A DNA stretch of 60,447 nucleotides, from contig JAFUCO010000011.1 of the NCBI GenBank assembly GCA_017459635.1, positions 1 through 60,447 on the forward strand. Reading direction: 5' to 3'. This document shows, piece after piece, positions 51,201 through 60,200 of the stretch. The DNA is from Blautia sp. (GTDB taxonomy: Bacteria; Bacillota; Clostridia; Lachnospirales; Lachnospiraceae). The notes beneath the pieces were generated by a model. That model saw only the letters and a list, made by a program, of their open reading frames with translations, was not told the origin of the DNA and ran no database searches. Made by a program: the position numbers and the translations under genes. The first letter of the stretch is position 1, and each line of letters opens with the position of its first letter.

Positions 51201-51695
51201 ATCTTCTTCATCCTCTCCGGGCTCATTGATATGTGCAGTATCTTCCTGCAGCTCATCTGAACCGGCCGGACCGGATTCCGGCGGGATCTCTTCAAGGTAT
51301 TCTTCGGAGTCCCATGACTCTTCTGTGATAGAAAGCTCTGTATCAGACTCATCAGTCAGCAGATCATCCTGATCTGATGAGCCGCTCAGATAATACTCGG
51401 GATCATCCTCGATATCCGGGAGAAGGCTGAGATCACCTTCTTCATCAGTAAGAAAATCCTGATCGTTCTCATTGTCCAAAAGCAGATCCGGGCTTCCGTC
51501 ATCATCAAAAAAGCCGTCTGTATCAGAGCCCTCGTAAACAGGATAACCTGACATCAGACTGTCTGTAGCAGATTCTTCGTAAACAGAATAACCTGATATT
51601 TCGGCGGGTAAGTCAGTTTCATCAGCGGCAGCCGGCATTACACTGCTTATGATCATTACAGCAGAGATCAAAAAAGCTGTCTTTTTCGACTTCAT
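48279..51695 (-). CDS. BspA-like leucine-rich-repeat secreted protein with Fn3 domains
   Basis: A 1138-residue exported protein: signal peptide (KKTAFLISAVMIISSVMPAAA), a stretch of about 170 residues rich in Asp, Glu and Ser, two blocks of LRR_5/BspA-type repeats (for example VSIPGTVSSIGFGAFLGCNG, VTVPGNVKVLDNDVFGHCSN), each introduced by a CG.NL.W.LKDGVLTISGTGDM motif, then at least three fibronectin type III domains. No LPXTG or choline-binding end is visible, so it is probably secreted or held non-covalently. Family members bind host proteins or other bacteria. The start at 51695 lies behind GATGGAGGAG. Monocistronic. Confidence 0.9.
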   Translation of the reverse strand: MKSKKTAFLISAVMIISSVMPAAADETDLPAEISGYSVYEESATDSLMSGYPVYEGSDTDGFFDDDGSPDLLLDNENDQDFLTDEEGDLSLLPDIEDDPEYYLSGSSDQDDLLTDESDTELSITEESWDSEEYLEEIPPESGPAGSDELQEDTAHINEPGEDEEDNASDDQLTDEALTDDVLQAGAPGGKCGANLTWSLKDGVLTISGTGDMYDYEYDYWNTDAAAPWGRETFTKAVIKSGVSRIGKYAFRDCIYLSDVSIPGTVSSIGFGAFLGCNGLKKVTVPGNVKVLDNDVFGHCSNLTDVVFSEGVTDIGSFVFIECPALKNVTLPDSLKSIKNEAFCDCSSLTSLLIPAGVQSIGIDVFVGCSSLTSFSVSGKNNYFSSIDGVLFNKAMTKLISYPGGKAGAYSIPVGVIGIEYGAFSHCEGLTGLTIPVSVKSIGKYGFYTCTGLKDVTVPGSIGTINEYVFAGCSSLQQVTIGAGITKIEDNAFSECTGLSKIVFPGSAPVIEGHAFLNIRAVAIYDPSKNGWTKDVMQKYGAVRLIWKAKGEQVPDVNHMCGDNLFFTLKDGVLTISGTGEMWPCDGHFEYLMEAEYPSYQIDDWDGSYNLFQGYGEIKKIVFKSGVTAISYGAFYNCRNLTSVSIPETVTRIDAYAFYDCIKLKELTYSNSNLQSIGTCAFLSCSSLKKISFPKALKSINYSAFSGSGIEEVHYAGTRDEWEKVKIEAGNDPILQAGLYYSGWEKDIPLINGVFNSRNGADIRWKTVKGCSGYKVYRQRSAEGTKQVAGILPPQTTQCYDTGIRDNCWGRVYHYYVTPVFTIHGVKKEGPGSDKLPLQRLAPVNITKAEGSGRTLNVTWASSVKDNKADGYEVQYALSSADLYGRSGTYGAVQVDGRTRYSTSLKNLNKGRTYLVRVRCYVNYVHSVTGVKTKTWSQYSNVVSVKLKEETPVYQAVSSVQNSKDGIYVYWSVSKNAEGYNVYRKEGTSGTWKKLKYVAGRESRSYLDAEVINQNGKLYYYTVRGVIGTALSNYNKTGKPIVRLVTPGLSAPVNNASQSASLTWSRNGSANGYEIQYSTDADFKTNKSLTITSSTTGTTVIKSLARGKTCYFRVRSYKTVSGAAYYSHWSAVKSVKITK

Positions 51696-51819
51696 GATAA
51701 CTCCTCCATCTCTTAAGAACTGGACAGATTGCAAGTATAGTACTATATTATCATAGTGTGGATTATGCTACAAGTAAAAGAGTGAGGCGACACTTAACTG
51801 AAATCAGAGAGGAGTTTTT

Positions 51820-52680
51820 ATGTCTGAGGCTAAGAATTATCGGGCGGAGCTTACAGCCTGTTTTGGAAACCCTGTTGATGAAAATCCTACGGGCATTATC
51901 GAGGAAGCGGGATATAATGCCCTGGATCTTAACTATCGTTATCTGACCATAAAAGTAGACAAAGAGGACCTTCCGGCGGCTGTTGCCGGGGCGCGGGCGA
52001 TGGGCTTCAGAGGCTTTAACCTCACGATTCCCCATAAGATCGCAGTGATTCCTCTTCTCGATGAACTGACTGTGGCGGCCCGGATAACAGGAGCTGTCAA
52101 CACTGTAATAAACAAAGACGGAAAACTGACCGGTGAAAATACCGATGGAAAGGGATTCCTGACATCGCTTCTCCAGAAAGGTATTGATCCGAAAGGCAAA
52201 AAGATAACCATACTTGGAGCCGGAGGCGCAGCCCGTGCAGTAAGTGTTGAACTGGCGCTTGCAGGTGCTTCACATATTTACATTATCAACCGGAATGAAG
52301 CCAGGGGGGAAGAGCTTTCGCGTACAATATGCGAGAAGACCGGTTCTGCAGGTGAATATATCAGATGGGAGAAAGGGATCGGTATCCCGGAGGACACTGA
52401 CATTATTGTGCAGGCGACGAATATCGGCCTGTACCCGGATGTTACAGGAAAACCTGATATATGCTATGATTCACTTAAACCTGAAATGACTGCCTGCGAT
52501 GTGGTCTTCAACAGGCCTGACACGCCTTTCCTGAAGGAGGCGGAAAAAAGAGGACTCATGACAATAAACGGCCTGGGAATGCTGGTTAATCAGGCCGCAA
52601 TGAATTTCAGGCTCTGGACAGGCTGTGAAGCACCGGTGGACATCATGACCGAAGCACTGGAAACAGAATTCGGATTGTGA
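51820..52680 (+). CDS. aroE: shikimate/quinate dehydrogenase family protein
   Basis: A 286-residue NAD(P)-linked dehydrogenase. The catalytic Lys lies in NLTIPHKIAVIPLL and the catalytic Asp in GENTDGKGFL; the Rossmann part has ITILGAGGAARAVSVELA and IYIINRNEARGEEL, and the end NGLGMLVNQAAMNFRLWTG is typical. The N-terminal substrate loop is unusual: the usual SxS of GxPxxHSxSP is replaced by FGNPVDENPTGIIEEAGYNA, so substrate preference may differ from shikimate (a shikimate-dehydrogenase-like variant). The start follows GAGAGGAG. No other shikimate-pathway gene is nearby. Confidence 0.82.
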   Translation: MSEAKNYRAELTACFGNPVDENPTGIIEEAGYNALDLNYRYLTIKVDKEDLPAAVAGARAMGFRGFNLTIPHKIAVIPLLDELTVAARITGAVNTVINKDGKLTGENTDGKGFLTSLLQKGIDPKGKKITILGAGGAARAVSVELALAGASHIYIINRNEARGEELSRTICEKTGSAGEYIRWEKGIGIPEDTDIIVQATNIGLYPDVTGKPDICYDSLKPEMTACDVVFNRPDTPFLKEAEKRGLMTINGLGMLVNQAAMNFRLWTGCEAPVDIMTEALETEFGL

Positions 52681-52737
52681 AAACAGAGAGCCGTCATAAT
52701 GTCATTTGGTCAGCGCTGTTCATTGGCAAAGCGGACG

Positions 52738-52773
52738 ACGAGAGGGATGCACTGCGCAGTGCATCCCTCTCGT
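52738..52773. terminator. perfect 36-bp palindrome between converging genes
   Basis: ACGAGAGGGATGCACTGC followed immediately by its exact reverse complement, with no loop spacer. It lies 58 bases past the aroE-type stop and 68 bases before the end of the converging AraC gene. There is no long T-run, so termination is likely but not certain; a protein-binding site is also possible. Confidence 0.6.
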
Positions 52774-52840
52774 CTGTTGTGCTGATTGCGTAAAAGACCA
52801 TGCTGACTTAATGTCATTGGAGCTTTCCCTGTGTTTGTTC

Positions 52841-54076
52841 TCACTCTGTATCAGTCCTGATGCTTTCGGCCTTATGCTTCCGCCGGTAAGAGGCCGGTGA
52901 ACATCCGTACTCTTCTTTAAACTTCTTATTAAAATAGCTTATGCTTGAATATCCGGTACGTGCAACTACTTCTGTCACAGAAAGGTTGGAGTTTGTCAGG
53001 AATTCAGCTGCTTTCCTGATCCTCTGAGCACATAAGTACTGGTTAAAAGAAATTCCGTATTTCTTAACAAACAGCTGGCCCAGGTAGGCGCTGCTTATAA
53101 AATATTTGCTTCCCAGCGTCTTTAATGTCAGATCTTTCATATAATCTCTGTGGATATCCTGTATTATCTGGTTCAGGACCACATCTGTAAACGACGAAAG
53201 TCCGGCTCCTGGCTTGTCCGGAGAAGTATTATCAACCGGAAGTATCTTAAGGTTCCCATTGCTTTTATCCCTTATGGTAAAATCATTGCTTTCTTCTTCC
53301 ACCTCTGAGGAAATATCTATCACAACGTAAATGAACATAAAGTGTTTCTGCTGGAAGTCCCTCACCCGACAGATAGAATGCCTGGTGGTGATCAGCTTGC
53401 CGCTGAGATTGTTCATTCGTATCTGGAATGAGAATCTTTTGGCGGAAGAGAGCAGTGATGATATCTGCTCCGGGCTTGTATTCTTAAGAAAAATCGCCTT
53501 GTCATCAGGCCAGATAACATCTTCAAGCTGGCTGCGCCATTCAGAAAACAGGAACCTGCGATTGAACTGGCCTGCCATTGGCAGCTCAGAAACATAGCAG
53601 TTGCTGCAATTATCCTGATCCAGGTCGACAAGCATCGAATAAAGATAATTCTCGTTAAGACTTTCCCTTTTAAGCTGGGTAAGATAATTCTCTTCAATAT
53701 TATGCCTGGGAGCTGTCAGTGTGATAACGCCGAAATTCCTGTCCCGGCTGGGGAAGAAGAACAGATCCATAAAATAATCACGATTATTCTTTTTAAAACA
53801 GATGTGCCGGGTATATACCTGATCGTAAGGAATCCCGATTTCTACAAACGGCTGGTACCCATCCGAGATCATATCGTTTTCACCACATGAGAGAAAACTC
53901 CTGCAAAGATCAAAATAATTCCCGGTAGAGCCTATCGGCTGATCTATAATGGCGCCGGATTTCATGGTGCTGTAGGTTTTGTTTTTAAGATCTATCAGGA
54001 AAACTGCTTCACTGTCGTTAAAAATAGCAGTTGAGATAATTTCCATTCCGTTAACCGGCTGTTCTTTAAAAGGCAT
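52841..54076 (-). CDS. AraC-family regulator with long N-terminal sensor
   Basis: A 411-residue regulator whose last 100 residues are the AraC DNA-binding domain (LKTLGSKYFISSAYLGQLFVKKYGISFNQYL, then VTEVVARTGYSSISYFNKKFKEEYGCSPASYRRK). The first 290 residues are a mixed sensing region with two segments (MEIISTAIFNDSEAVFLIDL; VIWPDDKAIFLKNTSPEQIS) that read like PAS-type folds, one of which ends in a Cys-containing QDNCSNCYVSE. The start follows AAAAGGAG. It is divergent from the giant surface-protein gene 192 bases away and may control it. Confidence 0.85.
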   Translation of the reverse strand: MPFKEQPVNGMEIISTAIFNDSEAVFLIDLKNKTYSTMKSGAIIDQPIGSTGNYFDLCRSFLSCGENDMISDGYQPFVEIGIPYDQVYTRHICFKKNNRDYFMDLFFFPSRDRNFGVITLTAPRHNIEENYLTQLKRESLNENYLYSMLVDLDQDNCSNCYVSELPMAGQFNRRFLFSEWRSQLEDVIWPDDKAIFLKNTSPEQISSLLSSAKRFSFQIRMNNLSGKLITTRHSICRVRDFQQKHFMFIYVVIDISSEVEEESNDFTIRDKSNGNLKILPVDNTSPDKPGAGLSSFTDVVLNQIIQDIHRDYMKDLTLKTLGSKYFISSAYLGQLFVKKYGISFNQYLCAQRIRKAAEFLTNSNLSVTEVVARTGYSSISYFNKKFKEEYGCSPASYRRKHKAESIRTDTE

Positions 54077-54268
54077 ATCTTACATCTCCTTTTAATACTT
54101 TCTAAAATACTGCTTATATATTTTACCAAATAATTGTATATATTTCGCCTGTTTTTTAGGGATAGATACAATTTGAGCAATAATATTCCATAATATGAGC
54201 CTGATATCTGTGTAAAAGAGATGGTAAAATTCTATAGAATATTTACTGTCAAAGGAGGGCTCAAAATA

Positions 54269-57200
54269 ATGAGGATGCAAAAAAACAGGAGAATTCTGGC
54301 ATTTTTGTTAACTGCAGTCATGCTTCTGAATAATGAAAGTCTGCTGCTTGCTTCGGAGCAGTCTGTCGCTGTGTCAGATTATGCTGCAGAAGCAGAAATC
54401 CCGGAAGTGTCTTACGCAGAGGATGCTTCTTATGATGAGGCAGTGCCTGAAATACCAGAGGATGCATATGATGTTCCCTACGAGGAAGTGCAGGAGGAAA
54501 CAGAGCAGGGTGAGATCACCGTGGACTTTTCTTTACCTGAGGATGCCGCGGAGGAGAGCTTTCTCCCGGACGATGCATATGATCTGGCAGACGAGGTCTT
54601 TGAATCTGCTGATCAGGAGGATATGGCTGCCGAGGAGCTGCTGATAGAGGAAGCAGACAGCCTGACAGAGGATGAGCCTGATATCCTTCCGGAAGATGAG
54701 GAATACCTCACCGGGGAATCTGCGTCAGATGAGGATGTTCCTGCGGCGGCTGAGGCTGAAGAGGAGCTGTCAGAAGAGCAGCCCGAAGAAGAACTCAGCG
54801 AAGAAATACTTTCCGATGCTGTATTCACATCGGAGGTTACCGACCCTGAGAGCGGTGAAAGGGTCCTTGTGACCATGTCTGTCCCGGCTTCCAGCCTGCC
54901 GTGTCCGGCGGACGAGCTTTACCTGGAAGCTAATATACTGGTGCGTGACCGCGCAAAGGATCTTGTAGAAGATCAGATCCAGGACGAGGAGGATGTGAGA
55001 AGAGAGACAGTGCTCTTCGACATTGCCCTCATGAAGGATGGGTTTGAAATTGAACCGGCCGGTCCTGTTTCGGTTTCCTTTGCGGGTCTCGAGATTCCGA
55101 ACGATGACGCCCAGGTATTCCATGTGGATGAGGAAACAGATTTCGTAGAAGAGATCCCTTCAGGGATGACCCTGGAAGGCGATCTCGTCATGGATACTGA
55201 TCACTTTTCAATCTATGCTGTTACCTATACAGTAGAGTCCTGGTTCCGCAGCTATACCGGTGAAAACTTTAAGATCACCGTAAACTACACAGCGGATGCC
55301 GGAATACCGGAAGGCGCAGAACTCTTCGTAAGTGAACTGATTCAGGGGACGGCTGAATATGACAGCTATCTTTCTGCATCCGGCGATGAGCTGGGACTTA
55401 TGAGTGAGTCCGACATTACATTTGCGCGCTTTTTTGATATCCAACTTCAGAAGGACGGCGTGAAGGTCGAGCCGTATGCGCCTGTCGAAGTGAAGATTGA
55501 GTACGCGGATGCTCCGCAGAGGACAGAAGGTGATTCTCTTTCCGTCATTCATTTTGGTGAGCAGGGTACCGAGATCATTCATGATATCAGCGCCAATGAC
55601 GCGCTTACAGAGATTGTTTATGAACAGGGAAGCTTTTCCGTAACAGGAACCATAATCTCAAATCCTTCGGGGACTGAAGCCGGAACAGCCTACATCCTTG
55701 TGGCAAAACATGACGGAAAATACTACAATGTCCTGAGCGACGGCACACTTGCAGAGTGTACCTATGACGAAGCGACTAATAAGGTTAACACGGCAGATCC
55801 TATGGTGTGGCTGTATCAGAGCAGCTGGGGGAAGAACTATCTGTGCTATAAAGCTGAAGGTTATGATTATGGCGATGATATGCTTGCAAAAACCTTCGGT
55901 TACACATATATAGATCCAACCTCGGAAAGCGGACTTGCGACCGATGAGCCTAACGGGAAAGTGAATAATAAGACACAGTTTATATCCCCAAGGGATCACA
56001 GCGCGATCACTCTGGACGGCCAGAAACACATATATTGCAACAACGACGGGAATTATCGAATGATAGCGGTTTCTGCTGACGGAAGCCGGCTGATCGGTAA
56101 TCTTAATCCGTTTGTTGATGAGGAACTGGCCGAGATCAATTCGACGGAATTCTACCTGGCATCTCCGGATTTTTATGACGGCGGCAGTGACTGGGTAAAG
56201 AAGCACTTGGTAGACCATATCGATATATCTGTGAGCGGTAAAGCTGAGTTCGATGTCCCGCTCGCCTATGGCGATTATTATGACGAAAACGGTAATATTA
56301 TACTTACGGTTACTGAGCCGAGGAGTATCCATCTTCAGAAGGAAGTCGCCGTCAGCCAGAAAAACATCCGTACGGCCGAAATAAATGCAGAGCTCGAGGA
56401 CGGAACCCCGATTGACGATGCTTTCTACATTTCCGGATATACCTCTAATGCCCAGTCGGATTACAGTCTTCCGCAGGTGCGTATTGAAGGTATGTTCAAA
56501 GTGGCAAACCTGCCGGATGTCCCCTGGTATACCGGCGGAAATGACCCGAGTATAAAGGCGCAGCGTCTACAGAACATAATATGGTATAACATTGTGGCTA
56601 CAGAACCGGACGTTGTCTTTGAATATGAGGATCCTGTTCTTGGCAAGCTCTATGACAGGAACGGGAACGTTATTACGATAACCGGTGATGTTACAATACC
56701 CTCTCGTATTCATTACTGGAAACGGCCGGACGCCAATGGGAAAGGTGGAAATGAGTGTCCGCCGCTGCAAGAAGGATTTGTTATTTATCAGTATGTATGG
56801 GATGGAGCAATTCATACATTTAATAACTCCGGTATGGACTTCGAGCTGGTCGGCGATGTGGATGTCAAGATCGAGCCGGTAGCCGTTGAAATTCAGAAAC
56901 ATGTCGTGGACGAAGAAGGAAATGAGCTGGATCCAAATAAAACTCTTGACGGTATTTCCTTTGACGTCTATGAAAACGCAGGGGCTTCCCCTGCAGAGGT
57001 TGCAGGTCTTGACGTTGGAGCCTATGATACTCCGGCAAACTACAGCGGATACAGATATCACAGTTCTAATCCGCTTGACTACGAATCTGACAGCGAGAAC
57101 AATAATACGGTCTACAACTACACGCTGCCTCAGGGAATGATCTACATCCAGGAGGATAAGGACACTATCCCGGATAAAATTACCGACAAGAATGGTGACG

Positions 57201-60200
57201 TATGGATCTACAAAGAGACACGCATTGAGACAGAATATGTCTGGCGCGGCTCCGGAGATGAAGGGAAACGCCATGTCAGCGAGACAAGCACCAAAGAAAG
57301 CGGTGATTACAAGAGTATCCCGGAAGTACTTGGTCAGTATGAAGGGACCGACGGCAGTAACCTGAACAATGAGTTCCTGGAGTTTTATGTTTACAATGTC
57401 TACGAGAAACCGCAGCCGCACAAGAAGGAGATCGCTCCGTTTGAGGGAACAGAATCACTCGGAGGAGTTAAACCTGAAGGCGAGATCACCTATGAGATAA
57501 GCTACGAAAACTACGAGAAAGCTCCGGCTGTGGTGTACATCACAGATACGCTTGATCCGAATGTTACCTATGTTTCATCGAGCGACAACGGCACGGAGAA
57601 CGGCGGAGTAGTAACGTGGACTCTGCCTGATGTACCTGCAGGTACAAAGAGCACGGTTACCCTTACCGTAAAGGTAAAGAAGGAAGCCATGCAGATGAAA
57701 GGCGGCCCCGGAAAGGTAGTCAACGGAGGGGAGACCGCCAGCGTAAAGGTGGGCGATGACAAGGCCTATACACTCGAGGTTGTAGAGAACCCGGTTCCGG
57801 ATCTTAAGAGAAGCCTTGAAGGTACCGCATGGTTTGACAATAATGAGGACGGCGTTCGCGCAGACGACGACCCGCTCCTTCCGAACGTTCCGGTATCCCT
57901 GTTTAAGAAGGGTGAGGACGGAAATTATGAACCGGTCGGAACGACTGTCACGGATGGAAACGGTCACTATGCATTCGACAACCTTGATGCAGGCGAATAC
58001 AAGATTGTGTTCGAACGCAAACAGGGTACGACCACAAAAGCTGATGAACCGGACGGACACAACTCCATCGCGGAAGGAGTCAATGACGATACCGGATATC
58101 CCGAAATGTCACAGATAACCGGAGTCATCATCCCTGATGACGACGAGCTGATCGATATGTACAATGCCGGAACCCTTCCGGACGGACACTATGTGAAGAA
58201 AAATCAGGACAGCGGATTTATCGCCAATGAACCTGTTCCTCCGGTCAAGAAGGAAAGCGAGCCGTTTGAAGGAAACGGTGAGCTTGGCGAGGTGGGCGTA
58301 AATTCCGAGATCACCTATGAGATCACCTACAGGAACTATCATGGAGATCCGGCTGATATTGTTATAACAGATACGCTGGATCCTAACGTAACGTATGTAT
58401 CCTCGTCTGACAACGGCGTCCATGCAGGCGGTGTTGTGACATGGAACCTTACCGGCATTAATCCCGGACATAAAGGAACTGTAACCCTTACTGTAAGAGT
58501 AAAGGCAGACGCCCTCGAAGCCAAGGGAGGCCCGGGCAGGGTAGTGAACGGTGGAACCGGTGCGACTGTTAAAATAGGAAACGATGATGCAGTCACGCTT
58601 GACGAAGTAACAAATCCGGTGGCTCCGGTCAGCCGCGCAATACAGGGCGTTGCCTGGTTTGACGCCGACGAAGACGGCACCCGCGGCGATGGAGACGAGC
58701 TGCTTCAGGACGTTCCGGTCATTCTTTATAAGATGAATGATCAGGGTGAATACGAACAGATCAGGGAAACCACTACCGATGAGAACGGCTTCTACGAATT
58801 CAGCAGCCTGGAGGACGGTTCTTACAAGGTCGTATTCGACAGGAAGCAGAAAACTACAACAAAGGCTGATACACCGACGGGCACAAACTCTATCGCTGAA
58901 GGAGAGAATGATGAGGACGATTATCCGAAGGATGCTGTCATCACCGGTATTGTGCTTCCGACAGACGATGAGCTGATCGAGCGCGTAAAAGACGGGACAC
59001 TGCCGGACGGCCGTTATGTGAAAGAGCACCAGGATGGCGGTTTCGTTCCAAACGATCCTGTATCGCCGGAAAAGAAGGAGACCTCTCCTGATCAGGGAAC
59101 CGGCACTCTTAAAGCAGTAAATGTCGGCGACGATATCACCTACGAGATCACATACAGAAACTATCAGGCAGATCCTGCTGATATAGTAATCCGCGATACG
59201 CTGGATGAAAATGTTACTTTCGTCTCTGCATCTGACGGTGGAGCGAATGAGAACGGAATTGTTGTCTGGACTATAGAAGGTGTAGAACCGGGTGAAACAG
59301 GCAGCGTAACTCTTACCGTAAATGTCAAAGAAGAGGCAAGAGAAGGAAACGGCGGCCCGGGCTCGGTAGTTAATGGCGGCAGCACCTCAACTGTCAAAGT
59401 CGGCAACGACGATGCCATGGAGCTCAATGCCGTCACGAATCCTGTACCCGATGTCAGGAGAGCCATCGAGGGCACTGCATGGTTCGACGCTGACAAGGAC
59501 GGCATCCGCGGCGATGATGACGAGCTTCTTCCGAATGTACCTGTTACCCTTTATAAGAAGGGCGACGACGGAGAGTATGAAGAAGTTGACAGCACTATAA
59601 CAGACGAAAACGGCCGCTATGAATTCGATGACCTTGAAGACGGAGAGTACCGCGTGGTGTTCGACCGCAAGGAAGGAACTACCGTAAAGGCGGATGAGCC
59701 GGACGGAGCAAACTCTATCGCGGAAGGCCACAATGATGAAGACGGATATCCGGAGAATGCGGACATCACAGACATCACCTTCCCGACCGATGCTGAGATC
59801 ATCGAGATGTACAACAACGGCGGTCTTACAGAGCCGCGTTATGTAAAGGAGCATCAGGACGGCGGATTTATCGCCAATGAGCCTGTACCTCCAACAAAGG
59901 AGGAGACTTCTCCTGACGAAGGCATCGGAGATCTCAAAGCAGTCAATGTTGACGATGAGATCACCTATAAGATCACTTATAAGAACTACAAGGGCGATCC
60001 GGCAGACATCGTTATAAGGGACGAGCTTGATCCGAACGTGACATTCGTATCCGCATCGAACGGCGGAACAAATGAGGACGGCACAGTAGTATGGACGATC
60101 GCACAGGCCGCTCCCGGAACCGAAGACTTTGTGACCCTCACTGTCAGGGTCAATCCTGAAGCAAGGGAAGCAAACGGCGGCCCGGGATCAGTCGTGAACG

